Below, piece after piece: positions 1 through 7,568 of a DNA stretch of 16,011 bases; the stretch's first letter is position 1; every line of letters begins with the position of its first letter. This DNA comes from Caulobacteraceae bacterium. Its GTDB lineage: Bacteria > Pseudomonadota > Alphaproteobacteria > Caulobacterales > Caulobacteraceae. The stretch lies in NCBI GenBank assembly GCA_947479185.1, contig CANJYY010000016.1, positions 1 to 16,011 of the forward strand, written 5' to 3'. The translations under genes were made by a program, and so were the position numbers. The notes beneath the pieces were generated by a model, which worked only from the letters and a program-made list of their open reading frames with translations, did no database searches and had not been told where the DNA came from.

Positions 1-1454
1 GCGTCGCCCTGCGTGAGCTTCAGCGCCTTGACGATCTCCGCGTGGCGCACGCGGGTGATGTTGTAGGCGGTGAAAATGGCCATCGCGACCAGCGACAGCA
101 GCGCCGCGGCCGGGGCCCAGATCAGGATCAGCCGGAACTGCACGTCGGCCGGCAGGATGGCCCCGACGGTGTGGCCGATGTCCTTGGGAAAATGGATCAG
201 GTCGAGGGCCACGCCCGCGACCATGACGCCGAGGCCCGTGGCGGCCTTGCCGGCGAAGCCGAGGCCCGCGAAGTACAGCCCTTCGCGCCGGCGGCCGAAG
301 AGGTGCTCGTGCTCGTCGGCGGCGTCAGCCATCATCGAGGGATAGGCCACCGAGACAAAGCCGACGCCGATGCCGGCGATGAAGGAGTTGATCGCCAGCG
401 GCGTCAGGGCCAGGTCGCCGACCGGGGTGAACACCCCCGTCAGGCGCAGGATCGGCAGCACCAGCCAGACGCCGACCAGCATGACGAAGCCGACAATGAC
501 GACGTCCTTCTTCTCCATCATCCGCTGCATCATCGGCGCGCCCGAGACGCCCAGCAGGATGCCGGCGAGATAGGCGTAGCCGAGCACCTGCAGCAACTCG
601 CTCTTCAGCCGCCAGACGAAGACGTAGGCGTAGTTGTTCAGGCTGGCGTTCACGCCGATGGCCACGAAGACCACGACGGCCGAGAGGAACAGCACGCGGA
701 ACGAGCGGTTGCGGAAGATCTCCGCCATGTCGCCCGGCAGGCGACGCCACATGGACCCGGCGTGCGCCGCGGGCTGCGGCAGGCCGGCGGCGTAGCGCCA
801 GACGCCGAGACAGCAGAGCGCCATGCAGACCAGCAGCACCACCGACACCGACCAGCCGAAGCCGGGGTAGCCCTCGGGCCGCTGCAGGCCGCCGGCGGCG
901 AAGAAGAAGGTGTAGCCGATGGCGAGGATGAACACCGTGGAGAAGATGCCGGCGATAGCCCGGTAGACCACCACGCTGGTGCGCTCGGTGTAGTCGGAGG
1001 CCATCTCGGCCCCGAGCGCGATGTAGGGCACGTTGAACAGCGAGATGAAGCTGCGCGCGGCCACCGACATCACCGCCAGCCAGCCGCACAGGCCCCACTG
1101 GCCAAGCCCCTGCGGGGGCGAGAACAGCAGGCCGATCGACACCGCGATCAGCGGCGCGGCAAGGATCATCAGCGGCAGGCGGCGGCCGAGGCGGGACTGG
1201 ATGTTGTCGGACCAGGAACCGACCACCGGGTCGACCACCGCGTCGAAGGCCAGGCTGACGGCCAGCGCCGCGCCGACAAGGGCGCCGGACAGGCCCAGAA
1301 CGGCCGAATAGTAGAAGAAGATGAAGCCGATCGCCGCGTCGAAGCCGCCGCTCTGGGCCGCCTGGCCGAGGCTGTAGGACAGCTTCACCAGCCGGGATGG
1401 ACGCAGATCGACCCTGCTCGCGACCGGTCCGGCCGAGTCTTCCACGATCGACAA
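1..1454 (-). CDS. GPH-family (MFS_2) cation symporter, 3'-truncated by window edge
   Basis: Probable inner-membrane secondary transporter of the glycoside-pentoside-hexuronide:cation symporter family (MelB-like). The reverse strand reads open for about 484 codons from a TTG at 1454-1452, preceded by a purine-rich GGGGGGAAG; a GTG nine bases downstream (1445-1443) is an alternative start. The product is hydrophobic throughout, with many membrane spans. Near residues 75-92 it has the family signature: DPVVG, then WSD, then SRLGRR, the MelB-type loop between TM2 and TM3. Family members are 450-500 aa, so only the last few residues should be missing at the left edge. It is divergent from the acyl-CoA operon and shares its 187-bp intergenic region, which suggests uptake of that operon's substrate or of a sugar conjugate; this is inference. 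The substrate cannot be read from sequence, and many GPH proteins beside catabolic genes are uncharacterised. Confidence 0.85.
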   Translation of the reverse strand, partial: MSIVEDSAGPVASRVDLRPSRLVKLSYSLGQAAQSGGFDAAIGFIFFYYSAVLGLSGALVGAALAVSLAFDAVVDPVVGSWSDNIQSRLGRRLPLMILAAPLIAVSIGLLFSPPQGLGQWGLCGWLAVMSVAARSFISLFNVPYIALGAEMASDYTERTSVVVYRAIAGIFSTVFILAIGYTFFFAAGGLQRPEGYPGFGWSVSVVLLVCMALCCLGVWRYAAGLPQPAAHAGSMWRRLPGDMAEIFRNRSFRVLFLSAVVVFVAIGVNASLNNYAYVFVWRLKSELLQVLGYAYLAGILLGVSGAPMMQRMMEKKDVVIVGFVMLVGVWLVLPILRLTGVFTPVGDLALTPLAINSFIAGIGVGFVSVAYPSMMADAADEHEHLFGRRREGLYFAGLGFAGKAATGLGVMVAGVALDLIHFPKDIGHTVGAILPADVQFRLILIWAPAAALLSLVAMAIFTAYNITRVRHAEIVKALKLTQGD

Positions 1455-1500
1455 ACGCTTCCCCCCAGGGTGGTCTTGTTTTGTCGGAGCGTAACGGCCG

Positions 1501-1528
1501 GGCCCCGCATGGCAATGACCGCGGGGCC
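1501..1528. repeat. Perfect 8-bp inverted repeat, 12-nt loop
   Basis: GGCCCCGC (1501-1508) and GCGGGGCC (1521-1528) are exact reverse complements around a 12-nt centre. The repeat sits mid-way between two divergent genes and has no T-run, so an operator is more likely than a terminator. In GC-rich DNA such a repeat can occur by chance. Confidence 0.45.
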
Positions 1529-1566
1529 GATTTCCCCTTGCCGGCTTGAGAATTCCACGTTCCGCA

Positions 1567-1604
1567 GGGGAAGCCGAAGCGTGCGTCTTCCGCTTGCTTT
1601 CCCC
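1567..1604 (+). repeat. Imperfect long hairpin in the 5' leader of the acyl-CoA operon
   Basis: The left arm 1567-1581 (GGGGAAGCCGAAGCG) pairs with the right arm 1591-1604 (CGCTTGCTTTCCCC), with small internal mismatches, around a 9-nt loop. It ends 37 bp before the first start codon, so it could be an operator or an mRNA leader structure. Which of these applies is not determinable here. Confidence 0.4.
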
Positions 1605-1641
1605 GCCGTCCGGCTGGCATTTCGGGGTCAGGGAGAACGCC

Positions 1642-2748
1642 ATGATCACATTCGAGCTCAACGAAGAGCAGACCATGATCCGTGACAGCCTGAAGGGCTT
1701 CGCCGCGGAGGTGCTGGCTCCGGCCGCCCGGGCCATCGACGAGTCCGGCGAGATGCCGGCCGCCGTGATCCGCCAGGGCTGGGACTTCGGCCTGATCGCC
1801 GCCTCGATTCCCGAGGCCTACGGCGGCGGCGGCGGCGAGCGGTCGTGCATGACCAACGCCGTGGCGCTGGAAGCGCTGGGCGGCGGCTGCGCCAGCCAGA
1901 CCGTGGCCATCATGGCCCCCGGCCAGTTCGTCGGCGCCCTGCTCGACTTCGGGACCGAAGCGCAGAAGGCCGAGCACCTGCCCCGCTTCACCGGGACCGA
2001 GCCGGTGGCCGCGGCCGTGGCGATCCAGGAGAGCCAGTTCGGCTTCGCCGCCGGCGCGCAGCGGACCACGGCCACCCGCAAGGGCAACGGCTGGGTGCTG
2101 AACGGCGAGAAGCGCCTGATCCCGCTGGGCGACCGGGCTGACACCTTCCTGGTGCTGGCCAGCGAGCCGGGCGCCGCCGGCGCGGTCTCCGCCTTCTTCG
2201 TGCCGCGCGAGACCGCCGGCCTGACCGTTTCGGCCGAGACCGGCACCCAGGGCCTCAAGCCCGTGCCAAAGGCGAAGATCCTGCTCGAGGGCGTCGAACT
2301 GCCCGGCTCGGCCCGCCTCGGCGGCGACGCCGGTTTCGACGCCGCCCGACTGGTCAACCAGGCCCGGGTCGGCGCCGCGGCGGTCGCCGTGGGCCTGTCG
2401 CGCCAGGCGACCGACTTCGCCATTCCCTACGCCAAGGAGCGCGTCGCGTTCGGCGAGCCGATCGGCAAGAAGCAGTCGATCGCCTTCATGCTGGCCGACA
2501 TGCACATCGAGTGCGAGTCGATGCGCTGGATGGTCTGGAAGGCCGCCAGCCTGCTCGAACACAACGATCCAGGCGCGGCGAAGGCCGCCGTGCTGGCCCA
2601 GGACTATGTGCGGCGCAAGGCCGTGAAGATCGCCGACGACGCCCTGCAGATCTTCGGCGGTCACGGCTTCATCCGCGATCTGCCCCTCGAAATGTGGCTG
2701 CGCAACGCCCGCACCCTGACCGTCCTCGACGGTCCGGTCTCGGTTTAG
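1642..2748 (+). CDS. Acyl-CoA dehydrogenase family protein with degenerate active site
   Basis: A 368-aa flavoprotein-fold acyl-CoA dehydrogenase (ACAD), first gene of a three-gene operon. ATG 1642 was chosen because AGGGAG lies six bases upstream and the N-terminus then starts on the ACAD helical domain (FELNEEQ). The C-terminal domain is well conserved: an RVAFGEPIGKKQ block near 265-279 and ALQIFGGHGF from 334. Two hallmarks are abnormal. The FAD/substrate loop, normally TEPGAGSD, reads QESQFGFAAG (about 129-138). The catalytic Glu of the usual YEGT motif is Asp363 in LDGPVSV, after which the protein ends at once, without the usual C-terminal helix. The next gene encodes a complete ACAD 12 bp downstream. 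Known heteromeric ACADs of steroid catabolism (for example ChsE1-ChsE2 in mycobacteria) combine one competent and one degenerate subunit, so this may be a partner subunit. That role is inference; the family assignment is firm. Confidence 0.88.
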   Translation: MITFELNEEQTMIRDSLKGFAAEVLAPAARAIDESGEMPAAVIRQGWDFGLIAASIPEAYGGGGGERSCMTNAVALEALGGGCASQTVAIMAPGQFVGALLDFGTEAQKAEHLPRFTGTEPVAAAVAIQESQFGFAAGAQRTTATRKGNGWVLNGEKRLIPLGDRADTFLVLASEPGAAGAVSAFFVPRETAGLTVSAETGTQGLKPVPKAKILLEGVELPGSARLGGDAGFDAARLVNQARVGAAAVAVGLSRQATDFAIPYAKERVAFGEPIGKKQSIAFMLADMHIECESMRWMVWKAASLLEHNDPGAAKAAVLAQDYVRRKAVKIADDALQIFGGHGFIRDLPLEMWLRNARTLTVLDGPVSV

Positions 2749-2760
2749 GGAGCTCTGAAC

Positions 2761-3954
2761 ATGGCTGACTTCCGTCTCTCCGACATCGACCAGCAGATCC
2801 TCGACAAGGTCATCGAGGTGGGCAATTCGACCACCGCCCACACCCGCTACTACGAGGACCACGAGCACGAGTTCCCGCCCGCCAGGCTGGAGGGGGAACG
2901 CGGCTTCGAGGAGGTCTTCCCGCTGTTCGGCCAGCGCAAGCCCGACGACACGCCGATGATGACCTTCATGATGGCCGTCAGCATGGCGCGCGGCTCGACC
3001 AACGGCGTGGTGCGGGGCCTCGGCCTGGCCATGCCGGCCGGTCGCGCCAGCGGCCTGGGCAACGCCGCCCTGCAGTCGGCCGGCACGGCCGAACAGAAGG
3101 CCAAATGGGGCAACCTGTTCCTGGCCATGTCGATCACCGAGCCGGGCGCCGGCTCCGACACCAAGGCGATCTCGACCACCGCCCGCCTCGAGGGCGACGA
3201 ATGGGTGATCAACGGCGACAAGATCTTCGTCACCGACGGCGTCCGCGCCGACGGGGCCATCGTCTGGGCGACGATCGACAAGTCGGCCGGCCGGGCCGGC
3301 ATCAAGTCGTTCCTGGTGCTGAAGGACGCGCCGGGCTTCGAGTTGGTGCGCAAGGAAAAGAAGCTCGGCATCCGGGCGTCGGACACGGCCGCCTACGCCT
3401 TCCGTGACTGCCGCATCCCGCGCGAGAACCTGCTGGGCGACGACGAGACCGTGCCGAAAGGTGGCGGCTCGGCCGCCTACAAAGGCGTGATGAAGACCTT
3501 CAACATGACCCGCCCGGCCGTGGCCTCCGGCGGCGTCGCCAAGGCCATGGGGGCTCTGGAATTCGCCAGGTCGGCCATGGCCGCCGAGGGCGTCGAGGTC
3601 GACTGGGACAAGAGTTTCGCCCAGCGCGGCGCCGTCGAGCAGAAGCTGATCGAGATGGAGGCCGACACCGAGGCCGCCGCCCTGACCGTGCTGCACGCCG
3701 CCTGGCTCAGCGACACGCGCCAGCCGAACAACCTCGAGAGTTCGATCTGCAAGGCCAAGGGCGGCGAGGTCTGCCGGACCATCCCGCAGGCGGCCATGGA
3801 CGTGCTGGGCGGCATGTCCGTCAGCCACGACCACCTCGTGGAGAAGTACCTCCGCGACGGCCGGATCAGCGACATCTACGAAGGCACCGGCCAGATCCAG
3901 CGGCTGATCATCGCCCGCGAGATCCTCGGCTATTCCTCTGAAGAACTGACCTGA
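2761..3954 (+). CDS. Acyl-CoA dehydrogenase (catalytically complete)
   Basis: A 397-aa ACAD expected to oxidise an acyl-CoA to the 2,3-enoyl-CoA using FAD, passing electrons to electron-transfer flavoprotein. The flavin/substrate loop is intact: SITEPGAGSD, residues 124-133. So is the C-terminal signature IYEGTGQIQ, with Glu374 at the position of the catalytic base. The following RLIIAREIL helix is also present. GGAG at 2749-2752 lies eight bases before ATG 2761, and only 12 bp separate it from the preceding ACAD stop, so the two are co-transcribed and probably co-assembled. Residues 22-50 (TTAHTRYYEDHEHEF...) are an unusual N-terminal stretch rich in His, Tyr and acidic residues. The chain length and nature of the substrate cannot be told from sequence; the ligase downstream points to a free carboxylic acid as the starting compound. 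Confidence 0.92.
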   Translation: MADFRLSDIDQQILDKVIEVGNSTTAHTRYYEDHEHEFPPARLEGERGFEEVFPLFGQRKPDDTPMMTFMMAVSMARGSTNGVVRGLGLAMPAGRASGLGNAALQSAGTAEQKAKWGNLFLAMSITEPGAGSDTKAISTTARLEGDEWVINGDKIFVTDGVRADGAIVWATIDKSAGRAGIKSFLVLKDAPGFELVRKEKKLGIRASDTAAYAFRDCRIPRENLLGDDETVPKGGGSAAYKGVMKTFNMTRPAVASGGVAKAMGALEFARSAMAAEGVEVDWDKSFAQRGAVEQKLIEMEADTEAAALTVLHAAWLSDTRQPNNLESSICKAKGGEVCRTIPQAAMDVLGGMSVSHDHLVEKYLRDGRISDIYEGTGQIQRLIIAREILGYSSEELT

Positions 3955-3985
3955 CGGTCGCCTCGAGTTCAGGACAGGACACTCC

Positions 3986-5593
3986 ATGACCACCGCCACG
4001 GCTGCCCCGCCCGTCGATTTCGACCAGATGCCTACGCTCGCCCAGGTAGCGCGCTACCATGCCCGTGAGCGCGGCGACTCCACGGCCCTGGTGTTCGAGG
4101 GCCGGACGAGCAGCTTCGCCGACTTCGACCGGCGCACCAACCAGGTCGCCAACGCCCTCAAGGCGGCGGGCCTGTCGAAGGGCCAGCGCATCACCTACAT
4201 CGGCAAGAACAGCGACCACTATTTCGAGCTGCTGTTCGGCGCCGCCAAGGTCGGGGTGGTGATGACGCCGATAGGCTGGCGCCTCGCGCCGCCGGAGGTG
4301 GCCTACATCATCAGCGACTCGGCCGCGCCGCTGGTGTTCGTCGGACCGGAGCTGATCGGCCAGGTCGAGGCGGTCGCCGCCCATCTGGACGTCCGGCCGC
4401 AGGTCATCGCCATGGAGGCCGACGGCGCCGGCGACTACCCGCTGTTCGAGGTCTGGCGCGACGCCGCGCCGGCTACCGATCCAGGCGTCGAGATCACCGC
4501 CGGCGACGTGGCTGTGCAGCTCTACACCTCCGGCACCACCGGCAAGCCCAAGGGCGCCATGCTGACCCACGCCAACATCCTCGGCGGACGTCGCCAGGCG
4601 GCCGAGGCCAACATGCCCTGGAACAGCTGGAGCCCGGACGACGTCAGCCTGGTGGCCATGCCCGTGGCCCACATCGGCGGCACCGGCTGGGGCATCGTCG
4701 GCCTGTTCAACGGCGCCAAGGGCATCGTGGCCCGGGAGTTCGATCCGTTCCGCGTCCTCGACTTCATCGAGCAGGACCGCATCAGCAAGATGTTCATGGT
4801 GCCGGCGGCGATGCAGATCGTCGTGCGCCAGCCGCGCGCCCGCGAGGTCGACTACAGCCGGCTCAAGTACATCCTCTACGGGGCCAGCCCGATCCCGCTC
4901 GACCTGCTGCGCGAGTGCATGGAGGTGTTCGGCTGCGGCTTCTGCCAGCAGTACGGCATGACCGAGACCTGCGGCACGATCGTCTATCTGCCGCCCGAGG
5001 ATCACGACCCGGCCGGCAACGCCCGCATGCGCGCCGCCGGCCTGCCGATGCCCGGCGTCGAGCTGAAGATCATCGACGAGGAGGGCAAGACCCTGCCGCC
5101 GAACACCGTCGGCGAGGTGGCCACCCGCTCGGTCGCCAACATGGCCGGCTACTGGAACCTCGACGCGGCCACCAGGGCCACCATCGGCGAGGACGGCTGG
5201 CTGCGCACCGGCGACGCCGGCTACCTCGACGAGGACGGCTATCTGTTCATCCACGACCGGGTGAAGGACATGATCATCTCCGGCGCCGAGAACATCTATC
5301 CGGCCGAGGTGGAGAGCGCGGTCTATGGCCACCCGGCCGTGGCCGAGGTGGCGGTGATCGGCATCCCCGACGACAAGTGGGGCGAGGCGGTCAAGGCCGT
5401 GGTGGCGCTGAAGCCCGGCGCGACGGCCGACGCCGAGGACATCATCGCCTTCGCCCGCACCCGCATCGCCGCGTTCAAGGCCCCCAAGAGCGTGGACTTC
5501 ATCGACGCCCTGCCCCGCAACGCCTCGGGCAAGATCCTGCGCCGCGAACTGCGCGATCCCTACTGGGCGGGCCGCGAACGCCGGGTCAACTGA
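3986..5593 (+). CDS. AMP-dependent acyl-CoA synthetase/ligase (FadD-like)
   Basis: A 535-aa member of the ANL superfamily, which activates a carboxylic acid with ATP and CoA to acyl-CoA, AMP and PPi. Core motifs are in the right order: the P-loop LYTSGTTGKPKG at 179-190, YGMTET at 323-328, TGD ending at Asp410, then a DRVKDMIISGAENIYP hinge region, and the C-terminal PRNASGKILRRELR with the adenylation lysine at Lys516. The length is normal for medium/long-chain or aromatic acid ligases. It follows the second ACAD by 31 bp, with AGGAC repeats just before ATG 3986, so it is the third gene of the operon and plausibly supplies the CoA thioester for both dehydrogenases. Its stop overlaps the 3' end of the convergent SnoaL-like gene by eight bases. 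The substrate class (fatty, cyclic or aromatic acid) is not decided by visible motifs. Confidence 0.92.
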   Translation: MTTATAAPPVDFDQMPTLAQVARYHARERGDSTALVFEGRTSSFADFDRRTNQVANALKAAGLSKGQRITYIGKNSDHYFELLFGAAKVGVVMTPIGWRLAPPEVAYIISDSAAPLVFVGPELIGQVEAVAAHLDVRPQVIAMEADGAGDYPLFEVWRDAAPATDPGVEITAGDVAVQLYTSGTTGKPKGAMLTHANILGGRRQAAEANMPWNSWSPDDVSLVAMPVAHIGGTGWGIVGLFNGAKGIVAREFDPFRVLDFIEQDRISKMFMVPAAMQIVVRQPRAREVDYSRLKYILYGASPIPLDLLRECMEVFGCGFCQQYGMTETCGTIVYLPPEDHDPAGNARMRAAGLPMPGVELKIIDEEGKTLPPNTVGEVATRSVANMAGYWNLDAATRATIGEDGWLRTGDAGYLDEDGYLFIHDRVKDMIISGAENIYPAEVESAVYGHPAVAEVAVIGIPDDKWGEAVKAVVALKPGATADAEDIIAFARTRIAAFKAPKSVDFIDALPRNASGKILRRELRDPYWAGRERRVN

Positions 5594-5936
5594 CCGCGCC
5601 GTAGCAGGCGAACGAGCGCACCACCCCGTCGCCGGGACCGAACTCGAAGGTCTCGGCGACGGTCTGGCCCCGGTGATTGCAGTAGGTGATTGTCAGGCAA
5701 TCGTGGCCGGTCAGCACCGACTGCAGCGTGAACCGCAGGTCCGGCTGGGCGTCGAGCCCGCCGCGCCAGTAGCCGCGCAGCGCCTCCAGTCCCTCGACCC
5801 TGCCGTCGCCGAGCCGCGCCCGCGCCACCGGCGAGAGGAACACGATCTCCGGCGCGTAGTGCGACAGGATGCGGTCCAGGTCGTGGGCGTTCCAGGCCGC
5901 CAGCCATTCGCTGGCGAAGGTGTCGGGGTCGGGCAT
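5586..5936 (-). CDS. SnoaL-like / NTF2-fold small protein
   Basis: A 116-aa protein with the layout of the SnoaL/NTF2-like superfamily. The N-terminal helix FASEWLAAWNAHDLDRIL is followed by YAPEIVFLSP, then GLEALRGYWRGGL, then alternating beta strands ending in VVRSFACYG. These cone-shaped folds include isomerases, cyclases, dehydratases and non-enzymatic binding proteins, so no specific reaction is claimed. GGAG lies about nine bases before ATG 5936. It is 36 bp downstream of the RNase gene on the same strand, so it may be the last gene of that operon. Its 3' end overlaps the convergent ligase gene by eight bases, sharing the sequence TCAACTGA. No signal peptide or membrane segment is visible. 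Confidence 0.8.
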   Translation of the reverse strand: MPDPDTFASEWLAAWNAHDLDRILSHYAPEIVFLSPVARARLGDGRVEGLEALRGYWRGGLDAQPDLRFTLQSVLTGHDCLTITYCNHRGQTVAETFEFGPGDGVVRSFACYGAVS

Positions 5937-5972
5937 CCGGGCAGCTCCGCTGACTCGTCGGCGGACAGGACG

Positions 5973-7568
5973 TCAGATCCGGCGTTTACCGGCAAGACCG
6001 GCGCGCACCTTCGACAGGATGGCCTCGCGGGCCGCGTCGTCCGGCGCCTCGTCCAGCGCCTCGTCCAGCGCCATGAGGAAGCCGGCGCGGGCGTTGTGCC
6101 AGTCCAGCGCCGCGGCGGCCTCCGGCGCGATACGCGGAGTTTCGCCCTGCGCATGTTCCGCCCGCGCCCTGTTCAGCACGAAGGTCTCGTCGAGTTGCGG
6201 CGCCAGCAGCTGATCGGCCGGCAGGCCCGCCGCGACGAGCCGCTCGCGCAGCCCCTCGACCGCGCGGGGCTCGCCGTGGGCCATGAACACCGAGCCGCGC
6301 ACCGGCAGCCTCGCCTTGGCCCAGGTCACCAGACCCGTGGCGTCGGCGTGGCCCGAATAGGCGTCGAACATGCGGATCTCGGCCTGGACGCGGATTTCCT
6401 CGCCCTGGATGGTCACGCGGCGGGCGCCATCGGCCAGCAGGCGGCCGAGCGTGCCGGCGGCCTGGAAGCCTGACAGCAGCACCGTCGTCTCCTTGCGCCA
6501 AAGCAGCCGCTTGAGATGCTTGCGGATGCGGCCGGCGTCGCACATGCCGCTGGCGGCGAGGATCACGTGCCAGCCCTTGAGCCGATCAAGGCCGTCGCTG
6601 TCCCAGGGCTTGTCGAGATAGCGCAGCCGTTGCGACTGCCGGGCCCCCTCGAACGGGTTGCGACCCAGGTCCTTATTCCAGCCCCGCTCAAGGAACACCT
6701 CGGTCGCCTCGATGGCCAGCGGGGAGTCGAGGAACACGTCGCCGCCGGGCGCCTCGCCGCTGTCCATCACCTCGACCAGGTCGGCCAGCAGCTCCTGTGA
6801 CCGCTCCACCGCGAAGGCCGGGATCAGCAGCGGGCCGCCGCGGGCGTGGGCGTCGCGCAGCTCCTGGGCCAGGGCCTTGCGCCGCGTGACGGCGTCGGCG
6901 ACGACCCGTTCACGGTCGCCGTAGGTCGACTCCATGATCAGGTGATCGAGTCCGGCCGGCCCCTGGGGATCGGGCACGAAGGCGCTGCCGCCCGGCCCGA
7001 TGTCGCCGGAGAAGAACAGCCGCATCGGCTCGCCGTCGCCCTCGACCAGCACCTCGATCGAGGCGGCGCCGAGGATGTGGCCGGCGTCCCAGTAGATGGC
7101 GGTGACGCCCGGCGCGACCGTGACCGGCTCGCCCAGCTTGACCCGCTCGAACTGGCCCATGACGCGTTCGGCGTCGCGCTCGGTGTAGATCGGCTCGACG
7201 ACCGGCCGGCCGCGCTGCTCGTTGCGGCGGTTGAGATGCTTGACCTCGGCCTCCTGGATGCCGCCGGCGTCGGCCAGCATCACCCGGCACAGGTCGCGCG
7301 TCGCGGCGGTGGCGTGGATCGGCCCCTCGAACCCGGCCAGCATCAGCTTCGGCAGCAGGCCGGAGTGGTCGATGTGGGCGTGGGTCAGCAGCACCGCGTC
7401 GACCGTGCCCGGATCGAACGGAAACGGATCGTAGTTGAGCGCCTTCAGGGTCTTGGAGCCCTGGAACATGCCGCAGTCGATCAGCACCCGGGCCTTGTCG
7501 GTGCGCAGCTCGGCGCAGAAGCCGGTGACGCAGCCGGCCGCGCCGTGGAAGGTCAGGGTGGGGGTCAT
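5973..7568 (-). CDS. MBL-fold/beta-CASP metallohydrolase, predicted RNA-processing nuclease
   Basis: A 531-aa zinc-dependent metallo-beta-lactamase-fold protein of the beta-CASP/RMMBL type (CPSF73/Ysh1-like), predicted to cut RNA. Zinc ligands are visible: THAHIDH (His63, His65, Asp67, His68), His164 in DAGHILGA, and Asp188 in FFSGDIG. The beta-CASP region follows, with STYGDRE near its start. Near the C-terminus, SGHAD (His407) and FMAHGE (His431) fit beta-CASP motifs B and C. About 75 residues beyond the core form an extra tail, rich in Ala, Asp and Glu, that includes a duplicated ALDE. ATG 7568 overlaps the stop of the PRPP synthetase-like gene as ATGA, so translation is coupled. The partners (phosphorylase and PRPP synthetase) suggest a role in feeding RNA-derived nucleotides into salvage; that is inference, and exo- versus endo-activity is unknown. 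Confidence 0.88.
   Translation of the reverse strand: MTPTLTFHGAAGCVTGFCAELRTDKARVLIDCGMFQGSKTLKALNYDPFPFDPGTVDAVLLTHAHIDHSGLLPKLMLAGFEGPIHATAATRDLCRVMLADAGGIQEAEVKHLNRRNEQRGRPVVEPIYTERDAERVMGQFERVKLGEPVTVAPGVTAIYWDAGHILGAASIEVLVEGDGEPMRLFFSGDIGPGGSAFVPDPQGPAGLDHLIMESTYGDRERVVADAVTRRKALAQELRDAHARGGPLLIPAFAVERSQELLADLVEVMDSGEAPGGDVFLDSPLAIEATEVFLERGWNKDLGRNPFEGARQSQRLRYLDKPWDSDGLDRLKGWHVILAASGMCDAGRIRKHLKRLLWRKETTVLLSGFQAAGTLGRLLADGARRVTIQGEEIRVQAEIRMFDAYSGHADATGLVTWAKARLPVRGSVFMAHGEPRAVEGLRERLVAAGLPADQLLAPQLDETFVLNRARAEHAQGETPRIAPEAAAALDWHNARAGFLMALDEALDEAPDDAAREAILSKVRAGLAGKRRI
6044..6072. repeat. 12-bp tandem repeat, about 2.4 copies, within the RNase gene
   Basis: GCGCCTCGTCCA occurs at 6044-6055 and again at 6056-6067, followed by a partial third copy. 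It keeps frame and encodes the doubled ALDE motif in the acidic C-terminal tail. Slippage here could lengthen or shorten the tail without a frameshift. Confidence 0.8.

Larger units (their letters stand above)
1455..1641. promoter_or_regulatory. Divergent intergenic region between transporter and acyl-CoA operon
   Basis: This 187-bp gap separates two divergent start codons and must carry both promoters. It holds two separate inverted repeats, 1501-1528 and 1567-1604. A weak sigma70-like match for the transporter lies on the minus strand: TTGCCA (1515-1510), 16-bp spacer, TACGCT (1493-1488). Its -35 falls in the loop of the first inverted repeat. No convincing plus-strand promoter was found by eye. 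The plus operon's ribosome binding site AGGGAG (1630-1635) ends six bases before ATG 1642. Confidence 0.4.

Noticed and set aside
42..1685. A 547-codon open frame on the plus strand opposite the transporter
   Set aside because: The minus strand encodes a clear membrane transporter with the GPH motif; the plus product is an Arg/Gln/Asp/His-rich shadow.
2700..2760. A frameshift as the cause of the short C-terminus of the first dehydrogenase
   Set aside because: Neither of the other two frames restores the YEGT signature or the terminal helix, and the next gene's ribosome binding site follows at once.
325..3999. A 1224-codon open frame on the minus strand, antisense to both dehydrogenases
   Set aside because: It is the mirror of GC-rich codon bias in well-supported plus-strand genes; its translation is low-complexity (Gly, Ala, Arg, His, Asp) with no recognisable motif.
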